From Lichina pygmaea (Eukaryota > Ascomycota > Lichinomycetes > Lichinales > Lichinaceae), in assembly GCA_963422465.1 (NCBI GenBank), contig OY730170.1, positions 310,001-374,000 on the forward strand: a DNA stretch of 64,000 nt, read 5' to 3'. Of this stretch, positions 53,377 through 64,000 are shown in pieces. Position 1 is the stretch's first letter. Every line of letters begins with the position of its first letter. The position numbers and the translations under genes are program-made. Under the pieces are notes generated by a model, which did not search any database, had not been told where the DNA came from, and saw only the letters and a program-made list of their open reading frames with translations.

Positions 53377-56300
53377 TGCACGGGACCTGTTCTACTGACA
53401 AGGTCTACAGCGCTTTGGCTTTGGTTGCTCGAGGGATACAGGAGGTTCACCTGAAGATCAGGCGATCGTGCGCTATCGCCGTATCTGATACGGCTCATAT
53501 GCCGTAGCTCTGCTTTGCCGTAAGTTCTGTTTTTTGGCCATTGCCCATCTCGAGCTGCCACAAGGTCTTCCATATCAAACTCATGAGAAATAAGATTTGA
53601 TTCAGCTTTCTTTGATACCGCCCATCTAAACACAAAGAGGCGTGGTTGAGCGTAGCTCATCAAACATACACGCATCGCCTGGTTATTTGGATGACACGAA
53701 CTCAAGATGATGTTTCCCACCAGGGTCTTGACAAGAACCGAGACAACTCTAGAGTTGGGAAAGAAATGTGGCTGACCTCCCAGTCAATTCTGGAGGAAGC
53801 CCCTTTCAAGATTCTCACGATCGAGGGTTGTCCAATGTTGGGAGCTTCGTGATGGTTTGGGTCTGCCGCTACCAATGTGTCTTATCCGGGCTTGTCCTGT
53901 GCTGTATGGTACGGTACTGTACTGTACTGTCATGTTCTGCTCTGCTTTGTTCTGTCCTGGCCCCGCCCCTCCCCCTTCTCTAAAAGTGGGATGCCTGCTG
54001 CCAATTGCTGTCGTTCTGGGATAGTCTTGCCACGACATCTACTACTGAAGAGGATTGGCCTGATCTCCGGTCTCTGCTCCGCGTTCTGCGCTCAACGTTT
54101 GGTGTCATCACAACACGTGATGGACCGGATGAGCGTTTTCATAGCAGACCTGAGATCCGGGGCGCATGGGCAGCAGCTCCGTGCTGGTTATCAGCTCGCA
54201 AAATGCATTGCGGACACGGTATCTCACAACAGTCTTGCTCAGTCTCCTCAGTCCCCTTTCCTCAGTCATGCATGCCTCAAGCTCGAGAGCCCACTACAGT
54301 ATCCGTGCGTTTTCTCTCAAGCTGGAAGTCACGTGCTCGATGGGTCCCTTGCCGTGCTTACTGGTACGAGTAAGCACTGTCAAGTCGTATCAGGCAGCCC
54401 TTCAGCCCTTCTGGGGGAACGTGAGTGGCAGTGCTTGGGTGCTTTCAGCCGGCCCATATCGTGGCCCTCGCGAAGCTGCGTCACGTGAGGTTCTGTCCTG
54501 CCGATCCCGGCAACGCAACCCATCCGACCACCGCCGACGAACAGTAATTACTCGTACGTTGCGGAGTTCGACCACTCTCTTCTCCAAACCTCTCGGAATG
54601 CGTCGACGGTCCACTTCCGCTCGTCTTCGGGGCTGAGACCGGGTCCGCTTCGGCACTGTTCATCGTCCGTCGGCCGCTGTCACGTGGCTTTCCACGTGAG
54701 CTCTCTACATCCATACCGTACGGTACCGTACGGTATAGGCGTCTGCCTAGCAGCAGTAATTAGTTCTAGAAATGTCATCGCCCGATTGACCCCCCTCGAC
54801 CCCATCAGCTGTTCACCGCCCCAAGGCGCAAGGCGGCCTTTGTCCGTCCATCCACCATCACGCTTTACGATACCGGTACCTGCGAAGACTTCTTGTACGT
54901 ACGTACGTACGGAGTACCGTACTTTTTAGCTTTTGAGTCAACGAATATCTATCATAAGTATCAAGTCTCTTTACACTCTTCGTCGCGGGTATCTGGTTTC
55001 AGATGTTTTGACAATGAGGCTCTGCGGTACAGTACCGTATGGTACGGCATTGTCACCCCGGCTTACGTGATGCTGCAGAAAGTGCTCCACAAGGCTCTCC
55101 CTGACAGAACTCAATCGTATCTTATCAAAGTTTCAAGAAGCCCATGGTCTCAGCAGGTCTCTACATACGCAACAGTAGTACGCTACTGTACGAGTATGTA
55201 CGTAGGTACTGTGGGCCCAAGAGCTTGTGGGCCTTGGTCCATTGGCTACGGTAGCAGGATATGGTTCGATGAATCATTTGGCGACCGCAGAGGTCGACAG
55301 CACTGATCGAGGTCACTTTGCACCTGGGCCGGCTGCTGCCTATTTCCTTGAGGGCGCCATTCAGTCCCGTGGCCGAGGTCACAGGTTATACGCTCTCTCC
55401 TCTGGTTTCGCATCACTGCCGTCACGGTTTCATCCTGGGATGAAGAAACTGTCGGATGGGAACAAGCCGAAAGCAATTTCAGTCCGTTTTCTCTGATCGT
55501 ACTCAGGTGCGAAGTACGTACGAGTGTGTTGGAGGTCGTGGGTCACCTTGGAGCGCGCGTCTGACGCGCTAGGGGCGTTTGCCACTAGCGTGCGCGCCTT
55601 GCTGTGCCCCTCAATTGGACACGCACACAAAAGAAAGACGCTAGGGACTCGACGAACCCAGCCTACTGTACCGTACTATATGTTGCGTCCTGGGTCTAGT
55701 TGCCTGTGGCGCCCTAAGCCCCAGTCTTTGTGGAGATTGACCACGCCTGTCTTCGGTCCTCGGTCCTCGGCTAGATCCTTCACCCAGCATGTGCAGCTGG
55801 CATGTGCTCGACTCCCTATCTAGATCATTCATCTATATAGTTAGCATAGCTCGCTCCAATGAAGAATCATCGTCTCTCGCACTCAGCTTCTCTTTCGCTG
55901 CAGACCTCATTCGAATACTATAGACATGGATCAACAAGGGTGAGACTACTACTAGTGAGCACAACTCCGATGGGTCTAGATCGAGTCAATAGAGATTCAT
56001 TTGACTCCTAGACCTAGCGACACGAAGAGAATCCCACAATCTTTCCAGCTAGGAAGCGAAATTACTCCCTCTTGTAGACGGTGGCTCCGCCCTGGAAAAA
56101 CCTTTCTCCGTGACTGCTTTCCGACCCCTGACACCTCGCCTGACGGCTATTTCCGCGCCACCGCCAGCTGCTGAACCTGGGGTGCCCCGCCGGTAATCGA
56201 TTAGGCTGCGGTCAACTCGGCGGAGGGGGGGGGGGGTGGGCGATCACGCTCCACTGCACCGCCGCGCACGCCCTCCTGAGCGTATTCCTTCCCCCCCCCC

Positions 56301-57153
56301 CCCCCCTCTCTCTTCCCTTTTCCCACCCTTTCGCCCCTCAAAGATGATGCTCCGTCACATCTCCCTCATGATGCCTTTCCCGATGATTCAATCGGTGCCC
56401 ATGACCGGCGTGGTCGCGCCCCATTTCCATCTGCCATGGTCATGCCATTGTTGGTTCCTGCCTGCCTTGCGAAGCTGCAACGGCGACACGTCTTCCAACA
56501 GTTCTCCATCCACCCCCCCACATCCCTCTCCTTCCCTCGCCCGCGCGACCCGTTCCCATGGCCCCCGCCTCGCTAGCATCCTCCGCGAGCGTTTTCGCCA
56601 CCGGGACCTGCGCCGGTATGCTCCCGTCCCATGGCAATCCAAGGTTACGTCAACCCATGTCAGTGGTACCCTTGTAGGGCTACGAGCTATCGCAGCCTGA
56701 TCTTGCAATGCCTACAAAAGACGCGCCGATTCTCGCCCGTTCGCTCGCGTTCGTTCTCGACCCTGCCAAGCATTATGACCTGCAGCCTCCCGTCGGAGCT
56801 CCCTGGACGGTTCGAGCCCCCGCTCCGCTTGCGTGTCTCTGCTTCACAAGGCCCGAGCACTTCGTGATAGCCATACTATGGTCGAGACGCCGCACCTGCT
56901 CGCGAACCTTCACGCCCCGTCGCCGCATCACCGAATGATCTCGTCGCTCGAGGAGGAAGCTGCCTTCCTTCGACTATATATTTGTCCGTTCAGATCGTCA
57001 AATCGGAAGGACCGCCATCGCAACCCTGACGCATTCGGCCACGCCAAAGATCGACCGAGGACGAGGACGAGACCGAGAATACGGCGTCCAAGACGCCCAA
57101 GACCTTCCTCCGTGGATCGGTCCCTGTCGATCCGGCGACAGCTCCCTCGAGCC
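53377..57153. other. Long spacer, no firm gene
   Basis: No convincing coding region is seen over 3.7 kb. The spacer has five CACGTG sites between 54114 and 54698, a perfect 24-bp GTAC palindrome (54713-54736), further GTAC runs (54895-54912, 55190-55210), and G and C tracts (about 56222-56236, 56288-56307). The last few hundred bases are in frame with the next gene and may hold its true start. Confidence 0.5.
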
Positions 57154-58110
57154 ATGTGCTACCCGACCATCGACGCCGTCGAGCTTGAGGACACGCCTCG
57201 CCGGGTCGTCGTCACTCAACCTCGTCACCCCGACATCGAGATACGGACCGTGGAACCGCGCCAGCGGTCGAGCGAGCCACCGGCCGCGAGGCCCGTTCGA
57301 CGCGGTTCTTGGGGCAACATAGGGCCTGGGCGACCCTACTTCAGCGACAGGATGAAGGTCCACTTCGACATCGCCATCGGCTCCGGGGGAAGAAAGAAGA
57401 AGAAGCAGAAGCCGGCGGCCCTGGTGATCCACGACCGACGCTGGGACAAGCCTTCACCGCCTCCGCCTCCGCCTCCGCCTCCGCCTCCGCCTCCACCTCC
57501 ACCTCCATCTCCGCCGCCTCCATCGTCACCACCGCCATTTGTGCCTTACTATACCGGCGGTAGCGGGTACGAGAGCTACCACTACTCTCCTTTCGGAGCA
57601 TACTCGCCACCCGCATACGGCTTTGCAAGCCACGGCCAGTCCTTCTCGCCATCGATTCCCGATCAGATTGTGGAGGTCGCGCCGCCCGAGTACCAGACCG
57701 ACCCTCCGCTACGGTCGCGCGTCGACGATTACGACGACCGAGACGACGGCTACGATGGCGACGAGGTTGTGCGGGTGGTCGAGCGGCGACACGGCAGACG
57801 GCGACGCGGTCGACACGCAGCCGACGGGGGCGAGTGTTCCGCACCAGCCGAACACCGAGGCGTAGCCGTGCCAGACCCTCCGCGGCAGACCATCGTCCAT
57901 CAAGATCGCGGACCGCCGCGTCGATTCCGCAACGAAGACGAAGACGACGCTGTCCGGCCAGATGCAGGCCACCGAGACCAACGAGTCCGAGTCAGGCACG
58001 ACGAGCCGTGCGACCTATTCCGACCGCGACGGAGCACCCTGATCCACCCCGACGAAGCAAGACCACGACGCCGCGAGAGGCACGTGCATTGGGAGGACGA
58101 ATCGCGATGA
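57154..58110 (+). CDS. Pro/Arg-rich low-complexity protein, unknown function
   Basis: The product is 318 aa from the ATG at 57154 (MCYPTIDAVELEDTPRR). The same frame is open further upstream, with ATGs at 56878 and 56935, so a longer N-terminus or an upstream exon is possible. A core part has SDRMKVHFDIAIGSGGRKKK and PAALVIHDRRWDK. A pure Pro run with Ser follows (57460-57535, from CCT/CCG triplets), then a Tyr/Gly/Ser part, and a C-terminal half dominated by Arg, Asp and His that ends RRRERHVHWEDESR. No enzyme motif or membrane segment is seen. It may be a disordered protein. Confidence 0.55.
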   Translation: MCYPTIDAVELEDTPRRVVVTQPRHPDIEIRTVEPRQRSSEPPAARPVRRGSWGNIGPGRPYFSDRMKVHFDIAIGSGGRKKKKQKPAALVIHDRRWDKPSPPPPPPPPPPPPPPPPPSPPPPSSPPPFVPYYTGGSGYESYHYSPFGAYSPPAYGFASHGQSFSPSIPDQIVEVAPPEYQTDPPLRSRVDDYDDRDDGYDGDEVVRVVERRHGRRRRGRHAADGGECSAPAEHRGVAVPDPPRQTIVHQDRGPPRRFRNEDEDDAVRPDAGHRDQRVRVRHDEPCDLFRPRRSTLIHPDEARPRRRERHVHWEDESR

Positions 58111-59211
58111 AACATCGCCATTCCAGTCTCTTCTTTTGCCTTCATCTGCCGACGAGGTGCATCTGCCATCCATCGTTCTTGTCCTGGCGTCCTACTCCAC
58201 CTATCATGGATCCATTCACTCACCCGTCGGATGTCTGCATCCGCATACCCCTTTGTCTCTAAACCGGTCTTCCACGGTAGCAGCGCCTCCTCGAAGAGCT
58301 CTTTGTTCCATCCTCCGCCTTGAACGCTCGATCTTTCTCCCGTTGATTCTCCTCGTTCTATCCCATCGTTCGCGACTGTTCTTCCCGTCTTCTAAAGTGG
58401 TCAAGGTGTCTTGGGGTTTCTGGGTACCACTGGTGATTACCTCGTTGGTTGCATGCAGGATAGATGTATAGAATATACCCCACTTCTCATCTCTCTATCG
58501 CTCTCCATTCTCTTCTGCTCGGTGTCAGATCATGCCTGGGGTTACTTTACGCCAGACACTGCGCCACACACCAAAGATATGCGGGTATTGTCCAGAGCTA
58601 TAAGACATCTCGGTGGGTTGACTGGCTCTCTCGATGTTCGGCTATTGCTGTCCGCGAAACTCTCCGTGGCTCCGTACCGAAGGATCTCGTGCCACGTCTG
58701 TACTGTACTGTCATCCGAGCACTCCTTGGTGGTGAAGCAGACCACCGATGTCATGCAGAGTGCATCACGTGCTTCGTCCGAAGTGGTACGAGTACTCGTA
58801 CTTGTGGTTTGAGCCAAGACATAGGGGGGGGGGGGGGGATGCACCTATCCGTCAGACCCTGACAAGCCTGATCTATGGGGAGGGGACAGCCTAATCGTAG
58901 AGCCGAGCAGAGCCTCCAACTTTTGAGGTGTTGTGGTTGAAGCCAGCACGGCAGGCAGGCACGTAGCTGTCACGCCTGCACCTCGCATGATACAACATCG
59001 TACGGCAAAGCTACGTACGTAAAAATGGTTCGCTAATTAATCGCACTGGAGCTTCCGAAAGGGACCAGCCACATCGACCGGTGCGGCCATAGCTCTTGCT
59101 GGTACGTATGTAACTGTACGGTGCTCCAAGAAACAATGACCTGGCCGGAGTGGCCCCAACGAACCACCGTCTCGTTGTTCGACGGAGCGTTAGCCAGTGG
59201 AGTCGCCGTGA

Positions 59212-59242
<31 letters not shown>

Positions 59243-59346
59243 GAGGAACGGGATATTGTTCCTTCGTGACTGTATTGCGGCGGGCTCGTAGCCGTTCTCC
59301 GCGCAGGAATCAGTCGCCGGCTGGATCCAGCAGTGCTCGGCCCGCC
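58111..59346. other. Spacer, no gene seen
   Basis: The spacer contains a G tract (about 58826-58838), GTAC pieces (59011-59020, 59100-59110) and a (CGT)n microsatellite (about 59213-59240) just before the cyclin gene. Confidence 0.55.
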
Positions 59347-60234
59347 ATGGGTTCGCCATCCTCCGCGCCGACCATCGTCCTGGGCCAGCCGTGCGCGATC
59401 GATACGCCGCCGCCGGCAGAGGTACCGTCCGAACCCGGTCCATCCGACGACGCCGGCGCAGGCCGACCGGACGGCTCGGCGCTGCAGCATCAAGCGCAGT
59501 TTGCGACACAGGCCGGCGATGTCGACATCTTCGCCATCGAACCCGAGGCCGTCGTCGGGCTCATGTGCCACAGCCTCGAGATGATCATGCGGATGACGGG
59601 CCAGACGCCGCCGGGGTCGTCGCCGGAGTCATCGACCGCCCCGAATCCGCGAGAGCAGCAGCCGTCGCCGGCGGCCGTGGCCGGGCAGTCCGGAGATGTC
59701 CCGGCGCAGACCGTCCCGACGAGCGCTCCCGACGTCGGTAGTACTTCCGAGGCGGAGGCAGCTGGAGCCGGAGGGGAGAACAAGCCGCGGCGGACGTCGA
59801 TCGACGGCGGCGCGCCGACCAGCGACCAGCAGGACCGACTCGTCTCTGGGGTGTTCAGCGGCTCGGCCGCGCCGCCATTTGGTATCGAAAAGTATTTCCT
59901 GCACGCTTACGAGCACTGCCCGGTGTCGCCGGCCGCGGTCATGGCCACCAGCTACTACATGCACCGGCTCGTCGTGGCCGAGCAGCGCGTCGTCCTGACG
60001 GGCCGGAACGTGCATCGTCTGCTTCTCGGCGCCGTCATCGTCGCGGCCAAGGCGTACGATGACAAGTACCCTCGACTCCGAATCCTGTCCCGGGCCGGCG
60101 GCGTCAGCATGTCGGAGATGCGTCGACTCTTGCTCGGCTTCTGCTACCTCCTCGACTTTGACCTGTGGGCCAGCGCCGAGACGCTCACGAGGCACGTCCG
60201 TTGGTTGCGAAAGACGGCTCGCCCGTCTGGATAG
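59347..60234 (+). CDS. PHO80-like cyclin
   Basis: The product is 295 aa from the ATG at 59347. The first 170 residues are low-complexity (Pro/Ser/Ala/Gly). The cyclin box covers about residues 175-290 (YEHCPVSPAAVMATSYYMHR, NVHRLLLGAVIVAAKAYDDK, RAGGVSMSEMRRLLLGFCYL). This is the pattern of PHO80/PCL-type cyclins, which partner with a Pho85-like kinase in phosphate and nutrient signalling. The C-terminus is short after the box. A non-ATG extension upstream to 59266 is open but not needed. Confidence 0.88.
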   Translation: MGSPSSAPTIVLGQPCAIDTPPPAEVPSEPGPSDDAGAGRPDGSALQHQAQFATQAGDVDIFAIEPEAVVGLMCHSLEMIMRMTGQTPPGSSPESSTAPNPREQQPSPAAVAGQSGDVPAQTVPTSAPDVGSTSEAEAAGAGGENKPRRTSIDGGAPTSDQQDRLVSGVFSGSAAPPFGIEKYFLHAYEHCPVSPAAVMATSYYMHRLVVAEQRVVLTGRNVHRLLLGAVIVAAKAYDDKYPRLRILSRAGGVSMSEMRRLLLGFCYLLDFDLWASAETLTRHVRWLRKTARPSG

Positions 60235-61687
60235 TCTGTCTGCGCGCTTCGTTGCCGGGCCTGTGTCGAAATCAAGTCGAGACGTCTGGAAGAGCTTCCA
60301 CAACCTTTTTTTTTTCCTTTTCTTTCTTTCTTTCTTGGCACCACAAAGCTACCGTTCCATGTCTGACGTCTTGTGGAGTCACCGGACATGTATTCGAATG
60401 AGACGTAACCCATCTTCACTCTTGGCTGAGCAGCAGCCCGCAGGTCAAGGCCAGCCTCAGACCCGGCCACGCGTCTGCACCTGGACTGTCAGAATCGACC
60501 GTTCACGCAGGTGAGGCAGACACGTCGAGACACGCGCCTAACAAGTACCGTTCGTTAATTCCACATCGTATGTCTCCCTCTCGCTGCTCCAACAACTATC
60601 CGGCTGACTCTGCAAGCACCTAGAGTGAGCCAGGGAGCGTACGCCGAACAGAAGACAATACGACGTGTTTTTTCAGGTATGACAAGTCACCACTTGACAG
60701 TAAATCACTTCATCCCTACATGGCGGTGGTGGCGGCGGTGGTTGTGATGGTCCTGAAGAACCCAAGCTACTACTTCTTCTACAACGAGGCAGGTGTCAGC
60801 AGACAAACAGGTCTTGTGGATTCATCTGTAGCTGCATGAATTTGAGAGGAACAGCAGAGTATGGCTTTGATCACTTACCACCACGTATACTGTCCCTGTC
60901 TTTGTACATATTCTATGTCGATACCTCTACTCCTACTCGTGTCTGTTCTCATACCGGTAGCCAGCCACGTGTCTGTATTCGTACCTGTTCATTTACCTGT
61001 GCAGTACGTGTATCGCTACATCTACACAGCGTCATCATGATTATCATCAGCAGGCTCCTGATAATCAAGAGACATTTGCCGAGCACAGGATGAAACAGTG
61101 AGGATATCACTAGGCAAACAGATGAGATGTTAGAAGAAGCACAGTGCTCCCGAGAGCTCTTATAGACGGTTATCTGCTATGTCGATAATATTGTTTCTGA
61201 AGGTAATATCGATAAAGGTGATATTACCATGAGCTCTGATTGGAAAAAAGAGCTCTACATTGGAAGAATCTTGATCTTCGCTGTTCCCGGATAATCTTTC
61301 AACAAGCTTGCTATTTCTGCTGACAGTCTTGTTGTTCCAGTGACTGGCTGTACTGTAAGTACTAGAGCGCGGGCCCGAGATGCATCCAGCCTCAAACATG
61401 CCGGCTGTCTTGAAACGATGTTGTGGTGTCTTCAAAAAGGGGTAATTAAGAGCTAATCACGCTAACCTCAATCTTGATGACTGTTAGTCAGCAACATCTG
61501 CCAGGCTCCACAACTACCTTCTCAGTACAGATCCTGTTCTACTACTTCCGATAGTGTCGCGTAAGACCTCGGTGGCAGCGGAAAGCCGTGCTAGATAAAT
61601 CGGTACTGACCAGTCTTGGCGACTCTACATGCCGCCTTCGACAACTGCTCGAGTTCGTCGTCGTGAAATTCAGCCACTCGTTTGTCC
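60235..61687. other. Spacer, no gene seen
   Basis: A T-rich stretch with CTTT repeats (60307-60335) follows the cyclin gene. A minus-strand frame at 61160-61435 has no family features. Confidence 0.5.
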
Positions 61688-62672
61688 ATGGCAATGCTGC
61701 TACGGCGTCTTCTACTCCTAGGCCTCGTGCCCCTTGCTCGCGTCGTTTTCGCTGACGTCGAGTTTACCCGCCCGGCAGGGGGTGCATCGGTGGCGGGGGG
61801 CAAGGCGATCCAGGTGGAATGGAAGGAAACCAAGGATCCACCGCTGATATCGGATCTCCAGTCCTACACGCTCTTTCTATGTACTGGCGGCAATGACAAT
61901 CCCGTACGTTCTTCCCGTGCGACGGCTGCATACAGCTCAAGACGGACAGTTCGACTGATGCTTCCCTGCTTAGATCCAACTGGCCACCATAGCAGACGCC
62001 TCTCTGTTCACCACGAGCAACAAAGCTTCCGCTACGATCCAGAAAACCCTCGGAGCGAGTGACCCGGACAATGCCTAGTACGGATTCAACACTGTGGAGA
62101 CTTGGAAGTCGTTAACTGACCAGAGACAACAGCTTCCTCAAGATGATCTCCGTTGGCAAGAAAGGAGGTCAAGTGGTCAACTACTCGGAGCGCTTCAGTC
62201 TCACGGGCATGACCGGGGTCTTTTCCAAGGCGGCTCTGGACGGGCTCAAGACCGTCGAGGGGACAGATGGACCGCCAACGGAGAACCAGATAGCCGGCCA
62301 GGACGACGCGAATGAAAAGGCGGTTGCTGATGGGCTGTACGAGGTTGCCTACACCCTACAAACCGGCCCGACCCGATATGCGCCCATGCAGCAGCAGCCG
62401 CCAACCAAGATCACCGCAAAGGTGGCAACGCCTCTGTTTCCCACCAGCAGCGCCAGGATCGCAACGACCTGGCTGCCACCTCCCGTCGCCGTGACGACGG
62501 TGACGGAGAGCCCGACCTACAGCGTCACGAGCAGAGAGAACGACGTACGTATCTACAACTTGAACACCTGAAAACATGCTCTCAAGTCTTTGCTGATTGA
62601 GTCCTGCAGGCATCACCCGCTCCGCATCCCAATGACGACATGGCCAAGTACCTGGCTCGTTGGAAGGACTGA
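61688..62672 (+). CDS. Cell wall beta-1,6-glucan protein, Kre9/Knh1 family
   Basis: The reading is join(61688..61903, 61974..62077, 62133..62544, 62610..62672), 264 aa. A signal peptide (MAMLLRRLLLLGLVPLARVVFA) precedes DVEFTRPAGGASVAGGKAIQ. The Ig-like Kre9/KNH domain follows, with YTLFLCTGGND, then NAYFLKMISV built across intron 2, and YSERFSLTGMTG. The C-terminal part has TKITAKVATPLFPTSSARIA and ends DDMAKYLARWKD, as in other filamentous fungi. There is no GPI-type tail, so it is probably secreted. The family is needed for beta-1,6-glucan assembly in yeast. Two donors read GTACG. Confidence 0.93.
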
Positions 62673-63108
62673 CCTCTCCTCTGACTGTGTTTCTATTCTG
62701 GGTTTACCGTTTGCTTTCTGTGTTGTTACTATAGTCAGTCCAAAGGCATGCATACCATTTCTAGCCTTGAAACTTTGTTCTCGCTGCTAAGCTGTATCGT
62801 AATATGGCGTTTTTTTCTGGAGTCGAAGACACATGAATTGGAGGACCAAATTCGTGACATCCTCAATGTCAGGACCACCAACTGCCCCGTAGAGATGGCA
62901 CTGCAGCTGGTCTGGTATTGGCTAGATGTCAATTTGGAGATGTAGCTGTTTGCCCCTGCATTCCATTTCCGAGGTCTGATGACGTAAGCAAGTGTCACTC
63001 CCCACTTCCACTTCCGGCATCGGCATTGGTATCGCGTCGTGCGTAGGTATACACACAGCTCGCCTTGGAATCTCAGTAGAAACCCAGCGTCACAGGTCAG
63101 CCTCCACG
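62673..63108. other. Spacer
   Basis: This 436-bp spacer between two plus-strand genes shows no recognisable coding feature. Confidence 0.5.
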
Positions 63109-64000
63109 ATGGCCGAAGCCGAAGCCGTTCTTGCCCGAAAGTACCCTGCCAAGGCTCACGCTCGGAGGGTCGTGGAACATATTCGAAGGAAGCGTCCGGA
63201 CGCGAACGGGGTCATCTACCTCGAAGCACAGAAAACACGGCTCTTAGAGGACAGTGACCAAGCTGAGCCCTTTCGGTATGCTCCACCCGCGACTGTGTCG
63301 ATGTATGTTGGAGACTGACCGGATCCATCTACGGGGACCAGGCAACGCCGATTCTTCTACTACTTGTCCGGATGCGAGCTGCCGGATTCATATCTCACGT
63401 ACGAGGTGCACACGGACAGGCTGACTCTCTACATCCCGCCGGTCGATCCTGAAGATGTTGTCTGGTCCGGCCTCCCGCTGTCTCCTCAGGACGCTCTGCG
63501 GAAGTACGACGTCGATCAAGTGCGGTACTCGACCGAGGTCAACAGCGCGCTTGTGAGCCTCTCGCAGCCGTCTCGCAGCGTCGTGTGGGCCATCGCCCGC
63601 CACATTTCGGACCACATCACCTTTCTGGAGTTCGACGAGAAGGATCTGAGTACACTCAAGCCGGCCGTCGAGGAATGCCGGGTCATCAAAGATGACTACG
63701 AGGTGGCCTTGATCAGGAGGGCGAACCAGATCTCCGCCGGTTCTCACGACGCCGTGCGAAAAGCGGTGGCCAGAGCTACCAACGAGAGGGAGCTCGAGGC
63801 CGTGTTCGCCCAGCAGTGTATCGCCAACGGCAGTCGAGAACAGGCGTATCATTCGATCGTCGCCTCCGGCGAGAACGCGGCCACTCTACATTACGTGAAG
63901 AACGACGAGCCGCTGGCTGACCGCTGGAACGTGCTCGTGGACGCCGGTGCGGAGTACCAGTGCTACGCGTCAGACATCACCCGGACACTTCCCATCCGCG
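63109..64000 (+). CDS. Prolidase-type Xaa-Pro aminopeptidase, 5' part only
   Basis: The reading is join(63109..63275, 63342..64000 and beyond). The 66-bp intron has GTATGC, an ACTGAC branch and a CAG acceptor. It joins [11 protein letters not shown] to [17 protein letters not shown] in frame. The N-terminal aminopeptidase-P domain ([23 protein letters not shown]) is followed by the start of the pita-bread domain: [36 protein letters not shown] and [17 protein letters not shown]. The last motif holds the first two metal-binding Asp. The gene is cut by the window end before the remaining His and Glu ligands. Its intracellular role is dipeptide turnover. Confidence 0.92.

Noticed and set aside
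56809-56823. GGTTCGAGCCC, similar to a tRNA B box
   Set aside because: No A box or cloverleaf could be built around it, and it lies in an open frame next to a gene.
61160-61435. Minus-strand frame of 91 aa in a spacer
   Set aside because: It has no recognisable family, poor context for a start, and no splice partners.

Overview
The window is nuclear DNA of a filamentous ascomycete (Pezizomycotina). Three things point there: genes carry short introns (mostly 50-140 bp) with GT..AG borders and CTAAC/CTGAC-type branch sites; the gene families are typical of these fungi (Kre9/Knh1, Akr1, a PHO80-like cyclin, Tti1, the protein usually named 'ubiquitin carboxyl-terminal hydrolase 19'); and the mobile elements are chromodomain Ty3/gypsy elements and a Tad-like LINE. 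I cannot fix the class. All exon borders were read by eye from splice signals, reading-frame continuity and family similarity.

Positions 1-19415 are a nest of retrotransposons. Element B (Ty3/gypsy, + strand; the part after 15913 is in the window) was split by element C (a different Ty3/gypsy family, - strand; from before position 1 to 15912). C was then hit twice: by element A (same family as B, - strand, 2573-8793, complete, TSD ACCTA) and by a LINE (9583-14886, 12-bp TSD, both ORFs open). A and B each carry, antisense to pol and just before the 3' LTR, an open frame with a perfect Zn2Cys6 cluster followed by a charged heptad-like stretch. This is the most interesting object in the window. 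The pol and gag frames of A, B and C are broken, mostly by C:G to T:A changes.

Positions 19416-64000 hold ordinary genes with sizeable spacers. In order: USP19-like protein (+), isochorismatase-family hydrolase (-, six exons), eIF5 (+), Tti1 (-), Akr1-type palmitoyltransferase (-), SRP receptor beta (+), cystathionine beta-synthase (+), short-chain dehydrogenase (+), a small type II membrane protein (-, with a solo LTR in its first intron), a Ca2+/H+ exchanger-like transporter (+), a DUF4185-like secreted protein with unresolved ends (+), a second solo LTR, a frame with one in-frame TGA (+), a proline/arginine-rich protein (+), a PHO80-like cyclin (+), Kre9/Knh1 (+) and the start of a prolidase-type aminopeptidase (+) cut by the window end. 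The genes do not form a cluster with one function: they are housekeeping (translation, secretion, PIKK assembly, sulfur metabolism, cell wall, palmitoylation). Intergenic DNA is rich in GTAC-centred palindromic simple sequence and homopolymer G/C tracts.
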